Shown here piece after piece: positions 54,322 to 63,109 of a stretch of DNA of 64,000 nucleotides. A program made the position numbers and the translations under genes. The notes beneath the pieces are model-generated. The model searched no databases. It was not told the origin of the DNA and was given only the letters and a program-made list of their open reading frames with translations. The DNA is taken from assembly GCA_963811365.1 (NCBI GenBank), contig CAWEQW010000008.1:124001-188000 (forward strand), read 5' to 3'. Origin of the DNA: CAWEQW01 sp963811365. Its GTDB lineage: Bacteria; Actinomycetota; Actinomycetes; Propionibacteriales; Nocardioidaceae. The first letter of the stretch is position 1, and every line of letters begins with the position of its first letter.

Positions 54322-54836
54322 GCGATCCGTACGTCGGCGAGATCCGCCTGTTCGGTGGGAGCTTCGCCCCTGCCGGCTGGGCGTTCTGCGACGGCAGCCT
54401 GGTCTCCATCGCCGAGAACGAGGTGCTGTTCAACCTCGTCGGCACGACGTACGGCGGGGACGGCCAGGAGACGTTCGCGCTCCCGGACCTGCGCGGCAGG
54501 GTGCCGTTGCACCAGGGCACCGGTCCGGGGCTGAGCCCGCGCGTCGTCGGGGAGACGGGCGGTGCGGAGTCGGTCACCCTGACCCCGAGCCAGCTGCCGG
54601 CGCACACCCATCTGCTGATGGCCAGCCAGGCCGTCGGGACCTCTCCCAGCCCCGCGAACGCCGTGCCGGCCTCGACGGTGAGCGGCCTGTCGTACACCGC
54701 CGGAGCGGCGAGCCTCCCGATGAGGGCCGGGGCGCTCAGCCCTGTCGGCGGCAGCCAGCCGCACGACAACGTGATGCCGACCGTCACGGTGACCTTCATC
54801 ATCTCGCTCTTCGGCATCTACCCGAGCCCGGCGTGA
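54318..54836 (+). CDS. Tail-collar-domain protein 1 (microcystin-dependent-protein family)
   Basis: 172 residues. Phage tail collar-type fold: MSDPYVGEIRLFGGSFAPAG, GWAFCDGSLVSI, GGDGQETFALPDLRGRVPLH, the His pair in LPAHTHLL and SQPHDNVMPTV. ATG 54318 overlaps the fusion-gene stop; AGGAGGGTGATC precedes it. No signal peptide. Together with the next two genes it forms a tandem triplet of diverged copies. Members occur as triplets in many non-phage genomes and are also called MdpB-like. Their function is unknown; surface or tail-like fibre assembly is suggested. Confidence 0.88.
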   Translation: MSDPYVGEIRLFGGSFAPAGWAFCDGSLVSIAENEVLFNLVGTTYGGDGQETFALPDLRGRVPLHQGTGPGLSPRVVGETGGAESVTLTPSQLPAHTHLLMASQAVGTSPSPANAVPASTVSGLSYTAGAASLPMRAGALSPVGGSQPHDNVMPTVTVTFIISLFGIYPSPA

Positions 54837-54845
54837 GGACCCGCC

Positions 54846-55358
54846 ATGAGTGACCCGTTCGTCGGAGAGATCCGGGCGGTCGGCTTCAACTTCGCCCCCA
54901 CCGGCTGGGCGCTGTGCAACGGACAGCTGCTCCCGATCAGCCAGAACACCGCGCTGTTCTCGCTGCTCGGCACGTACTACGGCGGAGACGGCCGGTCCAC
55001 GTTCGCACTGCCCGACCTGACGGGGTCGGCCCTCATGCACCACGGTCAGGGTCCGGGCCTGACCGAGAGGTTCCTCGGCGAGGTCGCCGGGGAACCGACG
55101 GTCACGCTGGTCACCCCGGAGGTCCCCGGCCACAGCCACGCCCTGATGGCCTCTCCCGACGACGCCGACAGCACCAGCCCGGTCGGAGCGGTGCCCGGCT
55201 TCGCCACCTCCAGCGTCTACCGCAGCGACACCGACACCACGCTGGCGACGCAGGCGGTCCAGGTCGTCGGGCAGAGCCAGCCGCACACCAACCTGCAGCC
55301 CTTCCTCGCGGTGAGCTACATCATCGCGCTCCAGGGCGTCTTCCCGCCGCGCAGCTGA
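54846..55358 (+). CDS. Tail-collar-domain protein 2
   Basis: 170 residues, begins MSDPFVGEIRAVGFNFAPTG with GWALCNGQLLPISQNTALF, GGDGRSTFALPDLTG, VPGHSHALM and SQPHTNLQPFLAV. Compared with copy 1 it has Asn for Asp in the CNG motif and Ser for Thr between the two His of the H-x-H pair. It starts 9 bp after copy 1. No signal peptide. It shares the family's probable trimeric or fibre-like assembly; no enzyme motif is seen. Confidence 0.88.
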   Translation: MSDPFVGEIRAVGFNFAPTGWALCNGQLLPISQNTALFSLLGTYYGGDGRSTFALPDLTGSALMHHGQGPGLTERFLGEVAGEPTVTLVTPEVPGHSHALMASPDDADSTSPVGAVPGFATSSVYRSDTDTTLATQAVQVVGQSQPHTNLQPFLAVSYIIALQGVFPPRS

Positions 55359-55368
55359 CAGGAGCACC

Positions 55369-55866
55369 ATGAGCGAGCCGTTCCTCGGAGAGATCCGCAC
55401 CACGTCCTTCAGCTTCGCCCCCAGGGGGTGGGCGCTGTGCAACGGTCAGCTGCTGCCGATCAACAGCAACCAGGCCCTGTTCTCCCTCCTCGGCACGATG
55501 TACGGCGGCGACGGACGGGTCACCTTCGCCCTGCCCGACCTGCGCGGCCGCACGCCCGTGCACGCGAATGCGGGCTTGCCACAGGGCACGGTGGGAGGCG
55601 AGGAGGGCCACGCGCTGTCGCAGGCGGAGATCCCCGCGCACACCCACCAGGCGCAGGCGTCCAGCCAGCGCGCCTCGCTGGACGACCCGACGGACGCCGT
55701 GCTGGCGGCGACCACGACCAACGGCTACGCCGGCTCGCCCAACGGTGCGATGCACCCGTCGGCGATCACGACCGCTGGGAGCAGCCAGCCGCACCAGAAC
55801 ATGCAGCCCTACCTGGTGCTCAACCACATCATCGCCCTGCAGGGCATCTTCCCCTCCCGCAACTGA
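55369..55866 (+). CDS. Tail-collar-domain protein 3
   Basis: 165 residues, begins MSEPFLGEIRTTSFSFAPRG, with GWALCNGQLLPINSNQALF, GGDGRVTFALPDLRGRTPVH, IPAHTHQAQ and SQPHQNMQPYLVL. It starts 10 bp after copy 2, with ACAGGAGCACC before the ATG. The three copies share about half of their framework but differ in the middle loop, the likely binding face. It ends 54 bp before the large secreted protein gene. Confidence 0.88.
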   Translation: MSEPFLGEIRTTSFSFAPRGWALCNGQLLPINSNQALFSLLGTMYGGDGRVTFALPDLRGRTPVHANAGLPQGTVGGEEGHALSQAEIPAHTHQAQASSQRASLDDPTDAVLAATTTNGYAGSPNGAMHPSAITTAGSSQPHQNMQPYLVLNHIIALQGIFPSRN

Positions 55867-55920
55867 CCCGCAGCAGCCACCGCACCCGCGCTCGCGGACC
55901 CCTCGCCGGAAGGCACCCCG

Positions 55921-58900
55921 ATGCTCCCTCGCCACGCCCGCCGTCCTCGCCCGACCGCGGCCCGCCCGGTCCGGTGCTCCGCCGTGCGCGCCACGGCGGT
56001 CACGGGCTGCCTCGCCGCCGTCACCGCCGGGCTGGCCCTGCTGCCCGTCCAGGCGCAGGCCGTCCCGGACCCGGCCCAGGTCGCCCAGGTCGGGCCCAAC
56101 GACGTCCGGATCAGCCAGCAGCCGGTCCCCGGCGGCATCGAGAACACCGCCGTGGCCTACGACCCCGGGCACGCCCGGTACCTCGTGGTCTGGCAGGGGC
56201 TGAGCATGGACGACGGCGCAGGCAACGCCAAGGCGGTGATCTACGGACAGCTCGTCGACGCCCGCACCGGGAACGAGATCGGCGGCAACGACCTCACGGT
56301 GGCCCAGCTCGGCGCCTCGAACGACGCGAACACCGACGCGCTCAACCCGGCCGTGGTCTGGAACCCGACCCGCCGGGAGTTCGTGGTCGCCTTCGAAGGA
56401 GCCACGGACACCGATCCGGGAACGTTGACCCAGGACACCAACGAGGTCTACGCGCAGCGGGTCGACGACAGCGGTGCCCTCGTCGGCGGCCAGGTCCGGC
56501 TCAGCGACATGGCCGGGTCCCCCGCCAGCACCAGCTACGACGCCACCGAGCCGCCGGACATCGCCTACGACGCCACCGACGACGAGTACCTCGTGGTGTG
56601 GCGCGGTGACGCCAACGGCATCACCGCCAACAACGAGAACGAGGTCTTCGCGCGACGGGTCGGCTACGCCGGGGGTTCCCTGACCGCTCTGGGCGGCGCG
56701 ATGCTCCAGCTCAGCGACGTGGGTGGTGCCAACCTGACCAACGGCCAGTTCGACGCCCGTGAGCCCGCGGTGGCCTGGAACAGCGTCGAGGACCAGTACC
56801 TGGTGAGCTGGCAGGCCGACGACAGCTCCGACGGCGGCGTCGACAACGCCTTCCGCATCTGGGGCCAGCGGGTCTCCGCGGCGGGCGCCGAGATCGGCAC
56901 CAACGACTTCCTGGTCAGCACCGTGGGTGCGCCCACGGACACCGAGACCGAGACGTTCAGCCCGGAGGTCGCCTACAACCCCGACCGCGACGAGTACCTG
57001 GTGGTGTGGGAGGGCGACGGCGCCAACGGTACGGCGGGCAGCGCGAACGACTTCGAGATCTGGGGTCAGCGCCTCGCCGGCCCGGACGCGTCCGCCGTGG
57101 GCGGCAACAGCCGGCTGTCCCAGATGGGGACCACCGGCTCGTCGGCGTACACCGCACAGCACGCCGCGGTGGCCTACGACACCGACAACGCCGAGTACCT
57201 GGTGACCTGGACCGGCGACGACAACACCGGCGGGCTCGTCGACGACGAGCAGGAGACGTTCGCCGAGCGGCTGTCCGGCACGCTGGGCACCGTCGCGGCC
57301 CAGACCCCGATCAGCGACATGGGCCCGGCCGGTGTGGCGCACGTGGCTCCCACGGCCTCGGCGGTCGCCTACAGCGAGCGCTCGGTCGACGACTACCTGG
57401 TGGTCTGGGCCGGGGAGAACCCCGGCGTCACCGCGGCGGGCGAGAGCGAGGTGTGGGGACAGCTGGTCGCACCCGCAGCCGACCTCCGACTCACCACGAG
57501 CGTCTCCTCGACGGCACCGGCCGCCGGCGACCAGGTCACCTACACGCTGTCCTACCTCAACGCCGGCCCCGACGAGGCCCTCGACACGGCGGTGACCGAC
57601 GTGCTGCCCGCGGCGCTCACCGACCTGTCGTGGAGCAGCACGGGGCCGACCCCCACGGCTCGGACCGGCACGCCGTACGTCTGGGACCTGCCGAGGCTGG
57701 CAAGCGGCCAGAGCGGCACCATCACGGTGACCGGCACCGTGGCCGCGAACGCCTCCGAGGGCACGGTCGTGTCGAACACGGCCTCGATCGCCTCGGGCAC
57801 GATGGTCGCCGACGCGACCGGCGACAACAGCGGCACCACGACGCTCACCGTGGACAACCCGCCCACGATCCGGTCGATCACCCGGGCCGGGAGCAGCCCG
57901 AGCAACGCCTCGTCGGTCTCGTTCCTGGTGACCTTCGACCAGTCGGTGTCCGGTGTGACGCTCAGCGACTTCGCGGTGCGCACCAGCGGGCTCGTCGGCG
58001 CGACGTCGACCGGCATCAGCGGGACCGGCGCGACCCGTACCGTCACCGTCGCCACCGGTTCCGGCGACGGGACGCTCCGGCTCGACCTGGTCAGCGGCGT
58101 CGGCATCGTCGACACCGGCATCGCCGGAGGGAAGGCCCTGGTGGCGTCGCTGCCGTTCACCGGCGCGAGCTACGCCGTCGACAGGACCGCGCCGACCGTC
58201 GCGCTGTCGTCAGCGGCTCCGGACCCGACGAGCTCCGCGCCCATCCCGGTGACCATCACCTTCAGCGAGGACGTCACCGGCCTCGCCGTCGGCGACATCG
58301 TCGTGACCGGGGGCACGGCGGAGAACCTGGCCGGCAGCGGTACGACGTACACCGCCGACCTGGTGCCCTACGGCCAGGGAGCCGTCACCGCATCGGTCGC
58401 GGCCGGCGCGGCGACGGACGCCGCGGGCAACGCGAGCACGGCGTCCGAGGAGCTGAGCGTGCGCTACGACAGCGTGCGGCCCACCGCGACGCTGTCCTCG
58501 TCCGCGCCGGACCCGACCCGGCACTCGCCGATCCCGTTCGCCGTCACGTTCGGCGAGGACGTCACCGGGTTGACCGCCGGCGACATCACCGCGACCAACG
58601 GCACGGTCGGCGACGTCCAGGGCTCGGCGGACAGCTACACCTTCGAGGTGACGCCCGCGGGTCAAGGGACGGTCACGGTCCGGGTGGCGGGCGACGCCGC
58701 CCACGACGCGGCCGGCAACGGCAGCGAGGCGTCCGCCCAGGTCACCCGGATCTTCGACGGCGCCGCGCCGACGCTGACGCTGGGCTCCACCGCCGGCGAC
58801 CCGACGAACGCGGAGCCGGTCCCGGTGACGGCGCAGTTCGACGAGCCGGTCACCGGGTTCACCGCCGACGACCTCACGGTCGCCGGTGCGACGGTGGCCG

Positions 58901-60270
58901 GCTTCACCCGGGTGGACGGCGACACGTACACGTTCGACCTCGACAACCCGGCCGAGGGCCTCGTCACCGTGGACGTCGCCGCCGGAGCCGCCCAGGACGC
59001 CGCCGGCAACGACAGCGTCGCCGCCCTCGAGCTCACCCGCACGTTCGACAGCGTGCGGCCGTCCGCCACGCTGACCAGCACGGCGGCCGAGCCGTCGAAC
59101 TCCGCACCGCTCCCCGTGCACATCGAGCTCAGCGAGCCCGTGACCGGGCTGACCGCGGACGACCTCGTCGTCGTGAACGGCACGGTCGGGACCCTGACCG
59201 GCAGCGGCTCGTCCTACGACGTCACGGTGCAGCCCACGCCGGGCCTGCAGGGTGTCGTGACGGTCACCCTGCCGGCGGACTCCGCCAGCGACGCCGCGGG
59301 CAACGGCAACACCGCCGGCGACCTGGCCCGGACCCTCGACCTCGTGGCGCCCGGCGTCACGGTCGAGCAGGCGGCCGGGCAGCCCGATCCGGCCACGGTG
59401 CGGCCGATCCGGTTCACGGTCGGGTACTCCGAGCCGGTGACCGGTTTCACCGCGGGCGACGTCGCGGTCAGCGGCACCGCCGGAGCGACCACGGCGGCGC
59501 TCACCGGGAGCGGGGCCGACTACACCGTCGAGGTGAGCGGGATGACCGGCAGCGGCACGGTCCGGGTCGCGGTGCCGGCCGGCGCGGCCGTGGACGCGGC
59601 CGGGAACCCGAACACCGCCTCGACCAGCACCGACGACACCGTGACGTTCAACGGGAACACGGCCCCGACGATCGCTGTCGCGCCCGGTGGGCGCTGCGTG
59701 CAGCAGCCGCGCTCGGGGATGATGCGGTTCCGGGTCGCGGACGCCGAGCAGGACCGGCTCACGGTGCGGGCCAGGAGCAGCAACCTCGCGGTGGTCCCCG
59801 CCCGCGCGATCACGATCGACGGCTCCCGGGTGAGCGTCGCGCCGCTGGCCGCGGCCCGCACCCGCCGGGCCACCGTGACGCTCACGGTCAGCGACGGGAG
59901 GCTGTCGGCGAGCACCGCGATCCACGTGCTCGTCGGAACGCTGCGCTCGGGCGCCCTCGTCGGGACCGGCGGGTCGGACCTCGTCTTCGGGCGCAACGGC
60001 GACGACCTGCTCGACGGCCGTGGCGGCATCGACCTGCTCTGTGCCGGTCGCGGCCACGACGTCGTCAGGGGCGGTCCCGGCGCCGACGTGCTGTACGGCG
60101 GTGACCAGAGCGACGTGCTGCGCGGTGGCGCGGGCGACGACGTGCTGCACGGTGGTCGCGGAGACGACCGGCTGACCGGCAACGCGGGCGCCGACCTCTT
60201 CCTCGGTGGGCGGGGGCGTGACGTGCTCACCGACGTGCGGCCGGCGGAGGGGGACGTGGCGCGGCCCTGA
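55921..60270 (+). CDS. Large secreted protein: seven propeller-like repeats, DUF11, Ig-like repeats, RTX-type C-terminus
   Basis: 1449 residues. Signal peptide at about 1-46 (hydrophobic TGCLAAVTAGLALLPV, cleavage after AQA). Residues about 73-517 hold seven repeats of about 63 residues with the core AYDPxxxEYLVVWxG...EIWGQR, as in a seven-bladed propeller. A DUF11-type domain follows (520-644), then one divergent and five clear Ig-like units of about 96 residues (PDPT, PIPVT, DVTGLxxxDI, DAAGN). The C-terminal 110 residues carry RTX-type GGxGxDxL repeats. No LPXTG or membrane anchor. GGAAGG precedes ATG 55921. A calcium-binding surface or released adhesin is the likely role. Confidence 0.9.
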   Translation: MLPRHARRPRPTAARPVRCSAVRATAVTGCLAAVTAGLALLPVQAQAVPDPAQVAQVGPNDVRISQQPVPGGIENTAVAYDPGHARYLVVWQGLSMDDGAGNAKAVIYGQLVDARTGNEIGGNDLTVAQLGASNDANTDALNPAVVWNPTRREFVVAFEGATDTDPGTLTQDTNEVYAQRVDDSGALVGGQVRLSDMAGSPASTSYDATEPPDIAYDATDDEYLVVWRGDANGITANNENEVFARRVGYAGGSLTALGGAMLQLSDVGGANLTNGQFDAREPAVAWNSVEDQYLVSWQADDSSDGGVDNAFRIWGQRVSAAGAEIGTNDFLVSTVGAPTDTETETFSPEVAYNPDRDEYLVVWEGDGANGTAGSANDFEIWGQRLAGPDASAVGGNSRLSQMGTTGSSAYTAQHAAVAYDTDNAEYLVTWTGDDNTGGLVDDEQETFAERLSGTLGTVAAQTPISDMGPAGVAHVAPTASAVAYSERSVDDYLVVWAGENPGVTAAGESEVWGQLVAPAADLRLTTSVSSTAPAAGDQVTYTLSYLNAGPDEALDTAVTDVLPAALTDLSWSSTGPTPTARTGTPYVWDLPRLASGQSGTITVTGTVAANASEGTVVSNTASIASGTMVADATGDNSGTTTLTVDNPPTIRSITRAGSSPSNASSVSFLVTFDQSVSGVTLSDFAVRTSGLVGATSTGISGTGATRTVTVATGSGDGTLRLDLVSGVGIVDTGIAGGKALVASLPFTGASYAVDRTAPTVALSSAAPDPTSSAPIPVTITFSEDVTGLAVGDIVVTGGTAENLAGSGTTYTADLVPYGQGAVTASVAAGAATDAAGNASTASEELSVRYDSVRPTATLSSSAPDPTRHSPIPFAVTFGEDVTGLTAGDITATNGTVGDVQGSADSYTFEVTPAGQGTVTVRVAGDAAHDAAGNGSEASAQVTRIFDGAAPTLTLGSTAGDPTNAEPVPVTAQFDEPVTGFTADDLTVAGATVAGFTRVDGDTYTFDLDNPAEGLVTVDVAAGAAQDAAGNDSVAALELTRTFDSVRPSATLTSTAAEPSNSAPLPVHIELSEPVTGLTADDLVVVNGTVGTLTGSGSSYDVTVQPTPGLQGVVTVTLPADSASDAAGNGNTAGDLARTLDLVAPGVTVEQAAGQPDPATVRPIRFTVGYSEPVTGFTAGDVAVSGTAGATTAALTGSGADYTVEVSGMTGSGTVRVAVPAGAAVDAAGNPNTASTSTDDTVTFNGNTAPTIAVAPGGRCVQQPRSGMMRFRVADAEQDRLTVRARSSNLAVVPARAITIDGSRVSVAPLAAARTRRATVTLTVSDGRLSASTAIHVLVGTLRSGALVGTGGSDLVFGRNGDDLLDGRGGIDLLCAGRGHDVVRGGPGADVLYGGDQSDVLRGGAGDDVLHGGRGDDRLTGNAGADLFLGGRGRDVLTDVRPAEGDVARP

Positions 60271-60283
60271 GCCTGCTCGGCTC
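60269..60283 (+). terminator. Weak hairpin after the collar operon
   Basis: GAGCC, loop TGCTC, GGCTC: 5-bp stem overlapping the stop codon of the large secreted protein, before the convergent sensor kinase. Confidence 0.3.
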
Positions 60284-60304
60284 GAGACGGGCTGCGCGGA
60301 CGCG

Positions 60305-61465
60305 TCAGCGCCGGGGGACGGCCAGCTCCCACTCGGTGCCGAGTCCGGGCGCCGTGAGGAGGGTCGCGGTCCCCCCGAGCTGCGCGAGGCGACCGCGGAT
60401 CGACTCGCTGACCCCGAGACGCCCGTCGGTGCGCGCCTGCTCGAGACGTCCCTCGGCGATGCCGGGGCCGGCGTCCCGGACGGTGACGACCACGGAGCCG
60501 CCGAGGTCCTCGACGAGCACCCACGCGGGGGCGTCGGCCCCGACGTGGCGTGCGACGTTGTCGAGGCAGGCCCGCACCGCCGCGGCCAGCTCCCCGGCGA
60601 CCGGGCCAGGGAGCGGCACTGGCGCGCCCGGGCCGGACACGGTGACCGTGGCGGACGCGAGCCCCGCGAGCGCGGCGGTCAGGTCGCCCGAGCCGGCCGG
60701 GTCGCTGCCCGGGACCGCACCGGCCGAGGAGCCGTCCGCGCCGTGGACCAGGGCCCGCAGCGCCACCTCCTGCTCGCCGGCCAGCCTGCCGAGCACCGCC
60801 GCGTCACCCCCGAGCTCGGTGCCCCGGCGCTGCACGAGGGCGAGCACCTGCAGGACGCCGTCGTGCACCGCGCGGGCCAGCCGGGCGCGCTCCTCGAGCG
60901 TCGCCGCCCGGCGCTCGGCACCGGCCCGGAGCTCGACCGCCTGGCGCAGCAGCGAGGCCGAGTAGCCGACGATCCCGGCCGCGAGCAGCAGCAGGAAGAT
61001 GTTGCCCCACGTCGTCCCGGTCGGCGTGCTCCGCACCCAGAGGTCCGCGGTGGCCAGCGCGGCCGCGGCGACCAGGCCGGCCGGCCAGCCGCGCCAGACC
61101 GCCCACGCCAGCATCGCCGCCATCACCCAGAACGACGGGACGGTCGGCGCGTGCCGGTCCACGAGGTCCTGGCCCTCGACGTACGGCGTGCTGAGGATCG
61201 CCAGGACGGCGACCGCGAGATCGGCGACGAGCAGCGGCGGGCGGCGGCGCCGAGGTGCGTCGTACGCCCAGGTGACGACCGCCGTCCAGACGACCATCCC
61301 GCCGACCACGAGCCAGCCGGCGAGCGGGTTCGCGAACTCCTGCCAGCGGAGCGCGTTGAGCGCCACCGCGAACACCAGCACGACGACGCGCAGCACGGCC
61401 AGCGCGCGGAAGAGCGTGGTGTCGACCTGGTCGGCGTCCCTGGCCGCCGGGTCGGCGTCGACCAT
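60305..61465 (-). CDS. MacS-type sensor histidine kinase
   Basis: 386 residues. N-terminal sensor of about five membrane helices (residues 15-165), then a HisKA_3 dimerisation helix with phospho-His in RAVHDGVLQVLALVQ. An HATPase domain follows: N-box ACLDNVARHVGADAP, then VRDAGPGIAEGRL and GTEWELAVP. ATG 61465 is chosen because CCTGAGGTCG precedes it, 5 bp after plsC. The type and the HDGVLQVL motif match MacS of the MacRS system. The response regulator at 52011 is the likely partner although 7.6 kb away. Confidence 0.88.
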   Translation of the reverse strand: MVDADPAARDADQVDTTLFRALAVLRVVVLVFAVALNALRWQEFANPLAGWLVVGGMVVWTAVVTWAYDAPRRRRPPLLVADLAVAVLAILSTPYVEGQDLVDRHAPTVPSFWVMAAMLAWAVWRGWPAGLVAAAALATADLWVRSTPTGTTWGNIFLLLLAAGIVGYSASLLRQAVELRAGAERRAATLEERARLARAVHDGVLQVLALVQRRGTELGGDAAVLGRLAGEQEVALRALVHGADGSSAGAVPGSDPAGSGDLTAALAGLASATVTVSGPGAPVPLPGPVAGELAAAVRACLDNVARHVGADAPAWVLVEDLGGSVVVTVRDAGPGIAEGRLEQARTDGRLGVSESIRGRLAQLGGTATLLTAPGLGTEWELAVPRR

Positions 61466-61470
61466 CGACC

Positions 61471-62217
61471 TCAGGAGGCCTTGAGCTCGCGGTCCGGCGG
61501 CTCGGGCTGCGCCGCGGCGGCCTCGCCCTTCTTCGCCGACTCCTTGTCCAGCGCCTTGGCCCGGCTGGCGTAGATGTCGACGTACTCCTGGCCGGACAGC
61601 CGCATGATCTCGTACATGATCTCGTCGGTCACCGAGCGCAGGATGTAGCGGTCGCTCTCCAGGCCCTCGTAGCGGGAGAAGTCCAGCGGCTTGCCGAAGC
61701 GCACGGTGGGCCGGGTGAAGGCGCCGAACTTCTTGCCGGGCGGCGCGACCACGTCCGTGCCGAGCACCGCCACCGGGATCACCGGGACGTGCATCTCCAG
61801 CGCGAGCCGGGCCACCCCGGTCTTGCCGCGGTAGAGCCGGCCGTCGTGCGAGCGGGTGCCCTCGGGGTAGATCCCGAACAGGTCCCCCTCGGACAGGATC
61901 CGCTTGGCCGCGCTGAGCGCACCCTCCGCGGCGTCGGCGCCGGAGCGGTCGATCGGCACCTGCCCGGCGCTGGAGAAGAACTTCTTCTGGAACCAGCCCT
62001 TGATGCCCGGCGTCGTGAAGTACTCCGCCTTGGCCACGAACGTGACGCGGCGCGGGAGCGTGAGCGGCATGAAGAGCCAGTCGGCGTAGGACAGGTGGTT
62101 GCTGGCCAGGATGGCGGCGCCCTCGTCGGGAACGTGCTCGGCGCCCTCGACCTGGGGCCGGAAGAACAGCTTGAGGAAGGGGCCGACGAAGATCCACTTG
62201 AGCAGCCAGTAGAACAT
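61471..62217 (-). CDS. plsC: 1-acyl-sn-glycerol-3-phosphate acyltransferase (PlsC family)
   Basis: 248 residues. An N-terminal hydrophobic stretch (MFYWLLKWIFVGPFLKLFF) precedes the acyltransferase motif NHLSYADWL (H-x4-D), then FGIYPEGTRSHDG and the later VPVIPVAVLG. Acylates lysophosphatidate in phospholipid synthesis. ATG 62217 follows GGAGGGAGAAGC. It matches Rv2182c by position near aroG in recalled synteny. The Lys/Glu-rich tail is not catalytic. It is cotranscribed with macS, 5 bp away. Confidence 0.93.
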   Translation of the reverse strand: MFYWLLKWIFVGPFLKLFFRPQVEGAEHVPDEGAAILASNHLSYADWLFMPLTLPRRVTFVAKAEYFTTPGIKGWFQKKFFSSAGQVPIDRSGADAAEGALSAAKRILSEGDLFGIYPEGTRSHDGRLYRGKTGVARLALEMHVPVIPVAVLGTDVVAPPGKKFGAFTRPTVRFGKPLDFSRYEGLESDRYILRSVTDEIMYEIMRLSGQEYVDIYASRAKALDKESAKKGEAAAAQPEPPDRELKAS

Positions 62218-62338
62218 CCGCTTCTCCCTCCGTCGGCGAAACCCTGGCCTGGGCCTGGGCCGCGTGCGACGATGCAGCCAGGCACCCGCCGGCTGTCCTG
62301 CGAATCCTCGCACACCCGTAGCATCCACAGGAGTACCC

Positions 62339-63109
62339 GTGGCCATCGCTTCGCACGCCGAGCCGTACCACGCCGAGGCCACGCCCTCGGAGACGGACGG
62401 CCAGCGGGTGGGCGTCCTGCTCGTCCACGGGTTCACCGGCTCGCCGAGGTCGATGCGGCCGTGGGGCGAGTACCTGGCCGACCAGGGCTTCGGCGTGGCG
62501 ATCCCCCGGCTGCCCGGGCACGGCACCACCTGGCAGGAGCTGAGCCGCACGACGTGGGAGGACTGGTACGGCGAGGCCGACCGGGCCTTCGAGAAGCTGC
62601 GCGCCAACTGCGACCAGGTCGTCGTGGGCGGGCTGTCGATGGGCGGCGCGATCGACCTTCGGCTGGCCGAGGTGCGCGGCTCGGAGGTGGCCGGTCTGGT
62701 CCTGGTGAACCCCGGGCTGACCCACCCGAGCCCGCTCCAGCACGCCCGTCACGTCGTCAAGCACCTGGTCCCCTCGGTGGGCGCGATCAAGAACGACATC
62801 AAGAAGCCGGGCCAGGACGAGGGTGCCTACGACCGGACGCCGACACGCGCCGCGGCCTCGATGTTCGACGCCTGGAAGGTCGTCATCGCGGACCTTCCCA
62901 GGGTGACCCAGCCACTGCTGATGTTCCGTTCGTCGGTCGACCACGTGGTGCCGCCGTCCTCGGGCCGGCACGTCATGGGATCGGTCTCCTCGCGGGACCT
63001 GACCGAGCGGATTCTCGACAACAGCTACCACGTGGCTACGCTCGACAACGACGCACCGATGATCTTCTCCGAGTCGGCGCAGTTCGTGCGACGAGTGACA
63101 GGACCATGA
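62339..63109 (+). CDS. Alpha/beta hydrolase (carboxylesterase, Est30-like)
   Basis: 256 residues. Oxyanion region LLVHGFTGSPRSMRPWG, nucleophile elbow GGLSMGGAI with Ser near residue 100, acid in RSSVDHVVPP and catalytic His in NSYHVATLDND. Monoglyceride-lipase/Est30-like. ACAGGAGTACCC precedes GTG 62339. No signal peptide, so cytoplasmic. Beside plsC, a lipid or monoacylglycerol substrate is plausible. It overlaps the next gene by ATGA. Confidence 0.9.
   Translation: MAIASHAEPYHAEATPSETDGQRVGVLLVHGFTGSPRSMRPWGEYLADQGFGVAIPRLPGHGTTWQELSRTTWEDWYGEADRAFEKLRANCDQVVVGGLSMGGAIDLRLAEVRGSEVAGLVLVNPGLTHPSPLQHARHVVKHLVPSVGAIKNDIKKPGQDEGAYDRTPTRAAASMFDAWKVVIADLPRVTQPLLMFRSSVDHVVPPSSGRHVMGSVSSRDLTERILDNSYHVATLDNDAPMIFSESAQFVRRVTGP

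Noticed and set aside
57006..60104. 1032-codon plus frame and 646-codon minus frame inside the large secreted protein gene
   Set aside because: Both are shadows of the 1449-residue protein; they have repeat-like Arg/Gly composition produced by the Ig repeats in another frame.
53365..60270. Prophage or prophage remnant
   Set aside because: Tail-collar domains alone suggested it, but there is no terminase, portal, capsid, tail tape measure, lysis gene or integrase, and flanking genes are core chromosomal.
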